Both the position numbers and the translations under genes were made by a program. The notes under the pieces were generated by a model, which was not told the DNA's origin, searched no databases, and worked only from the letters and a program-made list of their open reading frames with translations. This document shows, piece after piece, positions 1 through 7,775 of a stretch of DNA of 12,806 bases (positions are counted from its first letter, which is position 1; the number at the start of each line of letters is the position of its first letter). The stretch is taken from positions 1 to 12,806 of the forward strand of contig JAOXYC010181357.1 of the NCBI GenBank assembly GCA_028565715.1. The letters are read 5' to 3'. This DNA comes from Phoronis pallida. Taxonomy: Eukaryota; Phoronida; Phoronidae.

Positions 1-51
1 AAGCAAAAGAATCTGAATCAAATTTAAATGCTAACCCATCTAACTCTGAAG
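1..51 (+). CDS. UBFD1: UBFD1 exon (5' partial, acidic N-terminal tail)
   Basis: Frame 3 reads AKESESNLNANPSNSE, followed by one extra G and a GTATTG donor at 52. That G joins the TC that opens the next exon to make a Val codon, so the phase matches. Low-complexity acidic sequence is what the UBFD1 N-terminus usually carries. The exon is short and unalignable, so the call rests on phase, composition and position. Confidence 0.7.
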
Positions 52-3000
52 GTATTGAGACATTTGTGAAACCCAGCCTTATGTCATGTCACAGGGTTAG
101 CGAGTCATGGATTGGGACAAATAATTAAATTTAATGTGCCCTAAATGTTGCTTTTGAGGCCAGGAACATTGACAGTCATTTCCTCAATCAGCGTTTTAAA
201 CTGAAAACATGCTGCTGAGGACAGTCATTTAAGTCTAGTCATAGATTTATAGTAGAGAAGATCCTCAACTTATGTCTGGCGTAATGGTAAATCATTCCTT
301 ATATTTTAGTGTATTTGCCTCGGTTCCATACATGGTTTCGAAATTGAATCGTCCTACATCCGGTTTGAGGCTTGGTTTCAAATACACAGAATCGGATATG
401 GACCTATTCGATTTTGTTTACAATTAATCAGGTACCGTAGTTAAGTTGAGGATCTGTTCTTCTAAAATTTATGATCTAGTGAACAACTATCCAACGATCA
501 TGTATCACACTGTATGGGTTTGTGATATTTTTTCGTGAATTTATTTCTAAGCTATTTATTGATGTAAGATTTGTTTAGAAACTTTTGATTTAGAACTTCA
601 AAATAGAGTGAAGGAATGTAAATGATCATCTTTTTGTTAAATTTAATGGAATGTATGTTGTGTGTTAGTGTGCAAGGAAAAAAACTATAAATTCAACTCA
701 AGCGGTTTGTCAAAAAAAACTGTTTAGCCTTGGTAAATATACCCTGATTCTTTTATAGTTGGTAATAAATACAATATTTATTTTAAATTCAAATTTAGGC
801 ATGACTTTATTGACTAAAAGTGGTCCATTTGAAAAGACAGAAAATTTGAAAAGGCAGTCTTGGTAGCCGTCTAGTTCGGAATTAATCAGTCTCTTCAAAT
901 AAATCAATATATATTTTTGAAATTGAATGATAAATGAAACACGCCAACATTCTTTGAAAGTGTTTGTTAAACAAAGGAGCATTTATATGTAAATATTTAG
1001 TGCAATTTTTATTAATAAATCTAACTTATGCTTTCAGTCCAGAAAAATGACGAAACCAGTGCCACAAAGACAGTCGTCCCCAAGGAAAGTGTGACATTCA
1101 AAATAGTTTACAACAAACAGAAGCATGATGTCACATTTCCCTTAGAAAGCTCCATTTCAGATTTAAAAAAACATGTGGAAACCATCACAGGTATTAAGAA
1201 CACCTCACTCCGACACACGCTCTTTTGTCTGGTGGAGACAGAAAACAATCCCGCGTTACCCAGATGTGTTGAGCAGATATCGGCTATTTGATGCCAACTT
1301 ATCATTATCTGTTAACTTGAAATAACTATATACCTTGTCCAATTTGTATTCTGAAACACTCAAACTTTGCTCCTGTATATTTATATTTCCAACCGGCACT
1401 TTATACTGCCAGGAATTAGGTACATTTTTACCGGCAGTACAGCATTTGACAAGCGCTTGCTCAACGCAAACAACCGGGTTACTTGAGGTTTGTTTTCTAT
1501 CTCCACAAGACAAAAGAGCATTTATCAGGGTGTGGCATTGAAACTTGAAAGATTTAAACAATATTGTTTTTTTACGTAACAAGAAAATGAATTTTCATCC
1601 ATCACTATTCCAAAAATATATTTAGAAAGTGGTTCATCAACAGATGTAATGGTTGTTATTCTTTTTGTCCTATAATGATCTATAGCTGTGGTCAAATTTT
1701 ACTCTTGTGTTTTGTGCTTTACACATCTGTATACTTTTCTGAGTTTTTGAAATAAAAGTATAACAATTAACATGCATATACCTAATATATTAAAAAGAGT
1801 GGCTTTTTTAAATGTTTAAAATTGTTGTCCAACATTCTTTTAACATTATATTTTATTTTATAGGTTTACCCTCGGCTATGCAAAAAATAATGTTTAAAGG
1901 TAGGTGATTTGTCAATGACTCTGTTTATTATTTGCATTGGTAGAAATGCTTCAGGACAAGGCCAGTGATGGAATAATACAAAAAGAGCGAAATGCAAGTA
2001 TTTCAGCATGAAGGTGCTTGAAAAAATTGTCTTAATGCAGATAGTAATTGTATTTTCCAGTAAAATTTTGTTTGCCAATTTTTTTACTGCATTTGTCGGG
2101 ATTCTTAAATTTCGGTAACCATATACACAGAAAGTTTCACTGCAATGAGCTTTGATGATTATTATGGCTTATGCATCTTTAACAAATTTTTTAGGTCTTG
2201 CAAAAGATGATCAGACATTACGTGACTTAAAAGTAACCAAAGGTGCAAAGTTTATGGTTGTGGGCTCTACATTAAATGACGTCCTCGCTGTCAGTGCAAA
2301 ACCTTCACAGGCAGAGCTGAAGAAAGAAGAAGAAAAAGTAACAGCGAAAGAGCCTTTCTGCAAACAAAAGGTTCTGATTTGAAATCCACATAGAATTATT
2401 TAATGAATATGAAAAGACAGAAAAAATCCGAACTTAACTGGGAATCAATCCAGGTCTCCCTGATTGCCGGTCAGATGCTCTACCAACTGAGCTATCCAGC
2501 CCGTCCTAATTTTGTCTGAATCTTTACGCATAATAGCGCTATTAAAATGTTTTATTAAAGAATTATTTAAAATGTTTTCGTTTAAAGTTGTGCTAAAATA
2601 TGACTTCATACAGGGTGCTTCAGAAAAAACAAGTATTGAAGAATTATACCGTACACACCGGGTTATAGGCCCAACCTTGGGTATAAACCCACCCACTGTT
2701 TTGATGAAATCTCAATATTGTGCTAATACAAAAAGGCATGTAAAATCACCCTTAGGTGACGATAAGCCTACCCTAGTTTTTTGGCATACCCAATCAGGGT
2801 TCCCACACACCTTGAAAAGTACTTGAATTTGACTGTTGGTCTTGAAAACTACTTGAATTTGAAATCGTCCTTGAAAAGTACTTGATTCTGTTTATATGGG
2901 CTCAATTGGGCTGTTATCTGGAAAAAGTGCCTTATTTGGCATACCTGTTTGAAGTGGCTTTTTTGATAGAAGTATTAAGTTTCCTTAGTTTCGCCCCACA

Positions 3001-4997
3001 AAACGTTTGCCCCCTACCCTGAACCTAACTCTGCAACTAAGTGCCTTTTTTTCCACCATTTGTTCCCAGACATTTAAAGCTAGTTACAGCTATGCATAAT
3101 CACAGAAAATGAACACTTAAACGTCCTTGAAAAGTTCTTGAAATTGATTGTGAAAGTCCTTGAAAGTCCTTGAATTTGATTATGGGAAAAGAGTGGGAAC
3201 CCTGCCAATGTACAAGCTCATGGGCTTATACCAGGGTGTGTATGGTATGATACAACGTAAAAGCAGCCAATAGGTTATACTTTTTGCACATTTCTCCACT
3301 ACATACTATCTGACAGACTTTTTAATTATTTTAAATTTCACGTACTTTGTGATTTTAGTTACACAAAAAAGTGCTTGAAAAACATGGAAAGCCTGAAGAA
3401 GCTATTGTTGGTATAAAAAACATGAGAGAACCTCTACCGGCAGTCCCACTATCTGGTATGTACAACAAGACTGGGGGTAAAGTGAGGCTCACATTCAAAA
3501 TGGAAGTGGATCAGCTGTGGATTGGTACAAAAGGTGAGCAGTGTATTGTGAGAAGAGACTTTAGTTTAGTTTCTATGTTTACATCAACATCGTTTTCACG
3601 TAATAAAGATAACGTCTCTAAGTTTTTAACCATTCAGTATTTTACAAAAGTTCAAATCTTTGTTTTAATTTTTTTAAATTAAGTTTTAAGTAATAAAAGT
3701 TCGACAAAACTGTAAATGTTGAAAGCTTTTACTCAAAAAAGTTTTTGAGAAATATAAAGATTAAAAATACTAATTTCCAAAGTCGCAAAAAAACTTGACT
3801 GCATTGAAAATTACAATTTCGTACTGTATAAATCACAGATTAAATTTGGTTTGAACGTTAAGGTATCATCAATAACTTCAGGAGTTCAGACTAAAAAGAA
3901 ATGTGGTTGTTTAATTAGCGATATTTTTTCAAATTATCATCAAATGGTATGGTCCAAAACTACAATGATGGTTAAATTAAGTCAAAAGTCAAAAGACTAT
4001 TCTAATGCATTATTAAACTTTTCAGAAAGGACAGATAAAATTTCAATGGGTTCAATAAAAGCTATTGTGAGTGAACCAATAGAGGACCATGAAGCATATC
4101 ACATCATGGTAAGTGATATTTAGTATATGTAGAATTATAAATCTTTTCGCTGGAATTACCAAAATTTTACATGACAGTTGTGAGGCACACCTCTAATTGA
4201 GTGTGCATTGGACACAGTCACGCCCTGACTTTGACCCCTTGCATGACCTCTCGTAGATTGGCGGCGTAGGCGACCTCTGTTGAACAGTAGAGAAATACTT
4301 ACCCTTGTTGATGGTTTAAAGAAGGATTTCACCAATATCAAGTAGCATTTGTCTTGCACTATAGCGTCAGAAATCACTGATTCTATTACTGCCATGTGCC
4401 AAGCAAATACCTTTAAAACCATTTTTAATTGGGTGTCTCCTAATAGATTAGTGAAATTTGAGTTAAAATGGCTGGCAGCAATGTCTCAATGACAAACTTC
4501 AAAATCTCCATAGCAGGCTTTTTTTTAATTTGTGGCATCCTCGCCACATGATTTGGTCAGGAGATCCCATTGGAAAAATCACCCTTTCTAAACCAATTTC
4601 ATGAGTTCAATTCAAAACAAGAAAACTAAAACAAACTTGTTTGGAACTCAAATTTTGAAATTATTTGAGAAAAAGTGATTTTCCAATGTTTTAAGCTATG
4701 AATTATGTGGCACAAGTTCCGTAAAAGAAAAATATCGTAAACAAATTTGGTGATTTTTTTACTGAATTGTTTTTAAATGACAATGATAATGCAGTTGACT
4801 GCTTGGTTAATTCTTCAGCTTATAAGTTAAACCTGTTAGTGGTATAAGTTGCTCCAGAGCCTGATACATCACTAGAGCTAATAATTTGTGGCTATTTATT
4901 GCAGGGAATCCAGCTTGGTCCTACAGAAGCATCGCGGTACTGGGTGTACTGGGTGCCAGCACAGTATGTAGATGCAATTAAAGATGCAATATTGTGA
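1..4997 (+). CDS. UBFD1: UBFD1, ubiquitin family domain-containing protein 1 (seven 3' exons, 5' partial)
   Basis: Joined exons: <1..51, 1038..1190, 1864..1899, 2195..2370, 3359..3533, 4026..4108, 4905..4997. All junctions are GT-AG and keep one open frame of 254 complete codons to TGA. Numbering from the first complete codon, residues 1-34 are a Ser/Glu/Asn/Lys-rich N-terminal tail. Residues 35-105 form a ubiquitin-like fold, opening VTFKIVYNKQKHDV and closing GAKFMVVGSTLNDVLAV. Residues about 111-130 are a Lys/Glu linker. Residues 139-254 are the UBFD1-specific C-terminal region, with PLSGMYNKTGGKVRLTF, DQLWIGTK, MGSIKAIVSEPIE and YWVYWVPAQYVDAIKD. I recognise these blocks from vertebrate UBFD1. 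Family knowledge: UBFD1 binds polyubiquitin and has been linked to NF-kB signalling; it is not an enzyme. The human protein is about 309 residues, so roughly 50 N-terminal residues probably lie left of the window. The protein family is secure; the only odd junction is the donor at 2371. Confidence 0.95.
52..1037 (+). other. UBFD1 intron holding one MITE-like element
   Basis: GTATTG donor, CTTTCAG acceptor at 1037. Apart from the inverted-repeat element at 235..479 and a 17-nt match to a tRNA-like repeat end at 828..844, I see only AT-rich sequence. Open frames here, such as one on the - strand at 710..982, look random. Confidence 0.75.
235..479. repeat. MITE-like element with about 38-bp imperfect terminal inverted repeats
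   Basis: The left arm 235..272 and the reverse complement of the right arm 442..479 both begin CTAG, share an ATTT/TAG core and end in AGATCCTCAACTTA. They differ by a few substitutions and two single-base indels. The roughly 170-bp interior has no coding potential. The ends both carry CTAG, which could be part of the arms or a target duplication. Superfamily not assignable. Confidence 0.65.
1038..1190 (+). CDS. UBFD1: UBFD1 exon: start of ubiquitin-like domain
   Basis: The acceptor CTTTCAG at 1031..1037 precedes TC-CAG-AAA. The exon encodes QKNDETSATK through DLKKHVETIT and ends with one G before the donor GTATTA. The first two beta strands and first helix of the ubiquitin-like fold are here. 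The in-frame ATG at 1028 lies inside the acceptor tract, so it is not the start. Confidence 0.93.
1191..1863 (+). other. UBFD1 intron holding a foldback element
   Basis: GTATTA donor and a T-rich tract ending TTTTATAG at 1863. The only structure is the inverted repeat at 1219..1519, which starts 28 bases after the exon; the rest is AT-rich and featureless. Confidence 0.8.
1219..1519. repeat. Foldback (MITE-like) element, about 60-bp arms
   Basis: The left arm starting GCTCTTTTGTCTGGTGGAGA at 1219 is matched by the reverse complement of sequence ending at 1519, which starts GCTCTTTTGTCTTGTGGAGA. Similarity continues through AGAAAACAA and a GTAACCC motif to GTTGAGCA, near 1275 and 1459. The roughly 180-bp loop includes further complementary bits (GGCAGT/ACTGCC). 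Open frames on both strands across it are by-products of the palindrome. Confidence 0.7.
1864..1899 (+). CDS. UBFD1: UBFD1 36-nt exon inside the ubiquitin-like domain
   Basis: The acceptor TTTTATAG and the donor G|GTAGGT enclose 36 nt. With the flanking split codons these read G-LPSAMQKIMFK-G, the conserved stretch between helix and strand 3 of the ubiquitin-like fold (compare GLPPAMQKVMYKG in vertebrate UBFD1, from memory). Both junctions interrupt Gly codons after their first base. Too short for any ORF scan, but required for the protein. Confidence 0.92.
2195..2370 (+). CDS. UBFD1: UBFD1 exon: end of ubiquitin-like domain plus Lys/Glu linker
   Basis: The acceptor TTTTTTAG precedes GT-CTT-GCA. 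The exon encodes LAKDDQTLRDLKVTKGAKF, then VVGSTLNDVLAV, the linker ELKKEEEKVTAKEPFCKQK, and ends in phase 0. The donor is AAG|GTTCTG, weak after GT, but it is the only GT that gives the conserved CKQK-LHKKVLEKHGKPE junction. Read-through would add VLI and a stop. Confidence 0.92.
2404..2543 (-). repeat. tRNA-like repeat unit, copy A
   Basis: Read on the - strand it begins with the palindrome AATAGCGCTATT (2532..2543), then a spacer containing GATTCAGACA and a tRNA-like core (2431..2502). The core has box A TAGCTCAGTTGG, the D-stem pair GCTC/GAGC and a degenerate box B GATTGATTCCC. It ends with TTCGGATTTTTTCTGTCTTT. Copy B at 6776..6925 matches over essentially the whole length, including about 40 bases before and 25 after the tRNA-like core. 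Box B is damaged here (GATTGATT rather than GTTCGATT), so Pol III transcription is doubtful. Confidence 0.8.
2646..3248. mobile_element. Outer inverted-repeat DNA element, interrupted by a second element
   Basis: The left end 2646..2673 and the reverse complement of 3221..3248 both start ATACC(G/A)TACACACC and end GCCCA, agreeing at about 23 of 28 positions by eye. The left end also contains a small hairpin (GGGTTATA...TATAAACCC). No transposase is present, so it is non-autonomous. I found no convincing target duplication. The CAGGG element at 2795..3204 sits near its right end. Confidence 0.55.
2795..3204. mobile_element. CAGGG-ended non-autonomous element, hAT-like
   Basis: The ends are perfect 12-bp inverted repeats, CAGGGTTCCCAC and GTGGGAACCCTG. 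CCAAT occurs directly outside both ends (2790..2794 and 3205..3209), a possible 5-bp target duplication. Inside, five copies of a motif close to CTTGAAAAGTACTTGAATTTG-like units lie in one orientation near 2811, 2841, 2869, 3123 and 3155. CAGGGTTCCCAC ends with repeats of this kind are, from memory, typical of hAT-type MITEs in animal genomes. No coding sequence. Confidence 0.75.
3359..3533 (+). CDS. UBFD1: UBFD1 exon: start of conserved C-terminal domain
   Basis: The acceptor GATTTTAG precedes TTA-CAC-AAA in phase 0. The exon encodes LHKKVLEKHGKPEEAIVG, then PLSGMYNKTGGKVRLTF and DQLWIGTK, and ends with one G before the donor GTGAGC. The GMYNK-GGKVRLTF block is the most diagnostic stretch of the family. 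The frame stays open past the donor into the intron, which must be trimmed. Confidence 0.95.
3534..4025 (+). other. UBFD1 intron, nothing recognised
   Basis: GTGAGC donor, TTTTCAG acceptor at 4025. AT-rich with many T and A runs. An open frame from 3851 simply runs through the intron into the next exon. Confidence 0.8.
4026..4108 (+). CDS. UBFD1: UBFD1 exon: C-terminal domain, MGSIKAIVSEPIE block
   Basis: The acceptor AACTTTTCAG precedes AA-AGG-ACA; with the G of the previous exon this restores Glu. The exon encodes RTDKISMGSIKAIVSEPIE and then DHEAYHIM, and ends in phase 0 at a strong GTAAGT donor. Confidence 0.95.
4109..4904 (+). other. Last UBFD1 intron with one foldback element
   Basis: GTAAGT donor, TTTATTGCAG acceptor at 4904. 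It holds the foldback at 4543..4711 and a less AT-rich patch around 4180..4290, with a short hairpin (GAGGCACACCTC), that I cannot assign. A minus-strand open frame at 4156..4422 has no recognisable domain. Confidence 0.75.
4543..4711. repeat. Foldback (MITE-like) element, 169 bp
   Basis: The left half starts GCCACATGATT (4543) and continues through CATTGGAAAAATCAC, AATTTCA, GAGTTC and ACAAG. The reverse complement of the right half, ending at 4711, gives GCCACATAATT, CATTGGAAAATCAC, AATTTCA, GAGTTC and ACAAG in the same order. The arms reach almost to the centre, so transcribed RNA could form a long imperfect hairpin. No coding content. Confidence 0.7.
4905..4997 (+). CDS. UBFD1: UBFD1 terminal exon
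   Basis: The acceptor TTTATTGCAG precedes GGA-ATC-CAG. The exon encodes GIQLGPTEASRYWVYWVPAQ and YVDAIKDAIL, then TGA at 4995..4997. The tryptophan-rich YWVYWVP block is highly conserved in the family. The protein ends a few residues earlier than I remember for vertebrate UBFD1. Confidence 0.95.
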   Translation, partial: GIQLGPTEASRYWVYWVPAQYVDAIKDAIL

Positions 4998-5810
4998 TAT
5001 CCACCATCCAATGTGCTTGTTGTGAAACTGAAGGTCCGGTACTTTAAGACTTCTTTGAAAGACTTATGGGAGTGGAGATGTCTCCTCACGCTGCATTCCG
5101 CTTTTATTAAAGACAATTAGACGCAGTTTAACTGTGGGATTTTTGTTGCTTATGTTGACAGGTTTTGACAATTGGTACAAATGTTCTTGGTGATTATTGA
5201 CCAACATGACAATTTTTCAGGGCTGATAGTGATGTATACCCTGATTCCCCCTGGTGGTCAATTTTGTTAAGGACTCTACAATGTGCTTTCCAAAATGTGG
5301 CAGTAGAAATCTCCAATACCAAGTTTGGCGCATCTCTTTAACATTACATTGAAAAATGTTTATTGAGTCTCATGTTTATCTTTGGTAAAATCCACCTGCA
5401 TTTCTGTCAAAAATTGAGCATTTTAATCAAGTTTAAAGTCTTTTAAGACTCAAAGTCTTTCTTGTATGATCATGAATATAGATTTCACCAGATTATAAAA
5501 AACAGTTGCATTTCATTTGTTCTTTAAGTTATTCCATATTATGTGACATTTTATGTCAAAGTTTTTTTGTTGTTGCTATGTTTATTTTCAATTGTTTCTT
5601 CACTTTATGTTGAGCTTATCCTAAATGTTTATTGCCCAGAGGTAAAATTGGTTCAAAGATTTTTTATGGAACATTTTTAGTTGTTTTCTCTCAAAACAAA
5701 CTTTACAGTACAATTCAAGGTGCGGATTAACTGTAAATATTCTTGAACAAGTAGAATTTTCCATTTGTAAGACACATCAAGATTTCAGAACTGGATTTTT
5801 GGTACCTAAC

Positions 5811-5816
5811 AATAAA
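5811..5816 (+). promoter_or_regulatory. Candidate poly(A) signal for UBFD1
   Basis: AATAAA, the first canonical hexamer after the UBFD1 stop codon, about 815 bases downstream. The following sequence is only weakly GU-rich, so use is uncertain. An ATTAAA variant at about 5105 is a nearer but weaker option. Confidence 0.4.
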
Positions 5817-6040
5817 GGGTTAATCTCCATTTTTAACACTTTTCTGAGGGAAATCAATCATTGACTGAATTCCCTTAAAAAGTTTTTTTAAATGTCCACA
5901 TTATGAAAGTGTAAAAAAATTTTAAAGCCCCAATTTTGTTGTGTAATTGACCTGTCATAAAGTTCTACTTGCTAACCTTTTGGTGTTCTGCCTATGGAAA
6001 TAATTTTCAGTGAACTAAAGAAAACACACAAAAACCTTAT

Positions 6041-6052
6041 AATAAATTTATT
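6041..6052. promoter_or_regulatory. Palindromic AATAAATTTATT: possible bidirectional poly(A) signal
   Basis: A perfect 12-bp palindrome with AATAAA on both strands, between two convergent genes. On the + strand a TTGTGCTTTT stretch follows about 25 bases later. For the - strand gene it would give a long 3' UTR. Confidence 0.35.
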
Positions 6053-6775
6053 TCATATTCAAAAATAGCACAGTTGTGCTTTTAACAAAATTTATTTTAG
6101 GTGAAAACATTTGGAAGCACATTATCAAGATTGATGACTATTGTTAGTAGTTCTTTTCAACTCCATACGTCAAAGAACTAACAATCACAAAAAATGTATC
6201 AAAACTACACTTCACTAAGTATAACATTTCTTTAGTCCAAGTTGTTAAAATTTCACTCACATTAAGTATACACTTCAATTAGTATTAAAAAAACAAATAC
6301 TATTCAATTGCATTTAGTGGTAAAAAGATAATTTAGATGGCATGATTAGGTTTTTCATCCCTATCTATATCCATCGAAAACAGTTGCTAAACTCCAAACG
6401 GCACAATATAATTAATGCTCAACTGTACTCGTCTAAGAAAATTGAATTGCACTAAAAGAGATTTTAAACATGACACATGGAATGTAGTTCAAGGACAAAA
6501 GTGCCCAATAATGTAAAAACTTAGATTTTTTAAAATTGATATAATTGACCAATGTTAAAATAACTGAGACAGATTTCAAACAAACGGTAAATCCAACACC
6601 ATCTATAATATGACACGTAGAATATTTCTAGATATGTCAAATAATTATATATCTATCTTGTAAGATATTTTTTAAGCTTTCAATATTAACTAACTGTACC
6701 CAATCCATACCCCAACTAACAAGGAAAATATAATCTTAAAACATCTTTAACTACTTTTAAGTTATACTTGCTATT

Positions 6776-6925
6776 AATAGCGCTATTTAATGCGTAAATA
6801 TTCAGACAGAATGAACTCCGGCTGGGTAGCTCAGTTGGTTAGAGCTATTGACAGGCAATCAGGAGACCTGAGTTCGATTCCCAGTCCAGTTCGGATTTTT
6901 TCTGTCTTTTCAAATTCAATACTTT
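6776..6925 (+). repeat. tRNA-like repeat unit, copy B
   Basis: It begins with the palindrome AATAGCGCTATT (6776..6787), then a spacer with TGCGTAAATATTCAGACAG, the tRNA-like core and a T-rich end CTGTCTTTTCAAATTCA. It matches copy A (2404..2543, opposite strand) over its whole length with substitutions and a few small indels. Similarity extends well upstream of the tRNA-like 5' end, unlike a standard SINE, whose tRNA head is its 5' terminus. Confidence 0.8.
6820..6891 (+). ncRNA. tRNA-like pseudogene within repeat copy B
   Basis: GGCTGGG at the 5' end can pair with TCCAGTT at the 3' end (three G-T wobbles). D-stem GCTC/GAGC, box A TAGCTCAGTTGG at 6827..6838 and a good box B GAGTTCGATTC at 6870..6880. 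The seven-base anticodon loop would be CAGGCAA with GGC as anticodon, but the base before the anticodon is A instead of the invariant T, and the anticodon stem is short. A T6 run at 6896..6901 follows and could terminate Pol III. Likely a transcribable relic, not a decoding tRNA. Confidence 0.55.
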
Positions 6926-6929
6926 TAAG

Positions 6930-6935
6930 TTTATT
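6930..6935 (-). promoter_or_regulatory. Candidate poly(A) signal for the oxygenase gene
   Basis: TTTATT on the + strand is AATAAA on the - strand, the first canonical hexamer I find downstream of the stop codon at 7819, about 885 bases away. It lies just outside the tRNA-like repeat copy B. Confidence 0.35.
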
Positions 6936-7775
6936 AATATGATCCCTCACCAATATTCTTGATTAAACAATTTTCACCAAATCGAAACAAATCTGAAGAA
7001 ATACTAAAATATTAAAACTCTTAATATGGAATATCAAATAATTCAATTTTTTCTGATAAATGTATCTCTTTTGGGCCAGTAAAAGGCACACAGGTTTCTA
7101 TCGGCAAATGACAAGCAAAATTCATGGACAATTTTCAGATCAGATTTTATCCTACAATAAATACATTGTACAACCTACCCTACTTTTAGATCATAACAAT
7201 TCGTAACCATAATATGAACATGACAAAAATACTTTTCAAATATTCCATAAAAGATATTCTTATAAACATAAACACAATTCTTGGTAATCAAGCCAAAATA
7301 TGGCTTTGGTTCGGCGGGTTTTACAATAAATATTAAGTAACGATGCATAAAGCAGTTGATTTTTTAAATTTCTTGAACACATAATGTTTCAATAGTTATT
7401 TCCATTTTAAGACAAGCATAGCTATTTAGCAGTGCTCAACTTCTAAATTATGGTGCATCATCCATTACCCTATCCGCTTAAAGAGTTACCTCATTCAAAA
7501 ATAAGTGATAATTCACATTGCTAAGTTGCAATGTATGCCTTTAAGTGATTAAGCAGCTTTTTAAACATCTCGTAATCATAACACATGGAAGACTTTCAGT
7601 AAGTATATCAACATTTCTGATAAACCCCCTCTCAGAATTTCACAAAAGAATTAAAAAAATATTCTAAAATAACAATGATTTTGTAAATGAGTCCACAAAC
7701 AAACTTCACGCTAGAACTTCATACCACTACTAGTCCAATGTTGGAAAACCTGATGGGATTGGCTTTGTAGAAATT

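Larger units (their letters stand above)
2371..3358 (+). other. UBFD1 intron with a tRNA-like repeat and a nested DNA element
   Basis: It contains the minus-oriented tRNA-like unit at 2404..2543, about 100 bases of AT-rich sequence, and the nested inverted-repeat elements at 2646..3248. The last 110 bases run into the acceptor GATTTTAG. An open frame at 2512..2826 crosses several repeats and is not a gene. Confidence 0.8.

Noticed and set aside
173-230. GACAGTCATTT occurring twice about 50 bases apart
   Set aside because: An 11-base repeat without further similarity; likely chance.
710-982. 90-codon open frame on the - strand in the first UBFD1 intron
   Set aside because: Phe/Leu/Ile/Asn-rich translation typical of random AT-rich DNA; no domain and no gene context.
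1256-1582. 108-codon - strand and 68-codon + strand open frames
   Set aside because: They overlap a foldback element whose palindromic arms create open frames on both strands.
2512-2826. 104-codon + strand open frame
   Set aside because: It runs from a tRNA-like repeat into two nested transposon ends; composite of unrelated repeats.
4156-4422. Possible antisense exon, including GGGTAAGTATT that resembles a splice donor on the - strand
   Set aside because: No protein family match, no paired acceptor or conserved frame; a single donor-like string is not evidence. I also considered a U1 snRNA because of ATACTTACC, but the following sequence does not match.
6820-6891. Functional tRNA gene (anticodon GGC)
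   Set aside because: Invariant T33 is missing, the anticodon stem is poor, the acceptor has three wobbles, and the same unit occurs elsewhere as a repeat.
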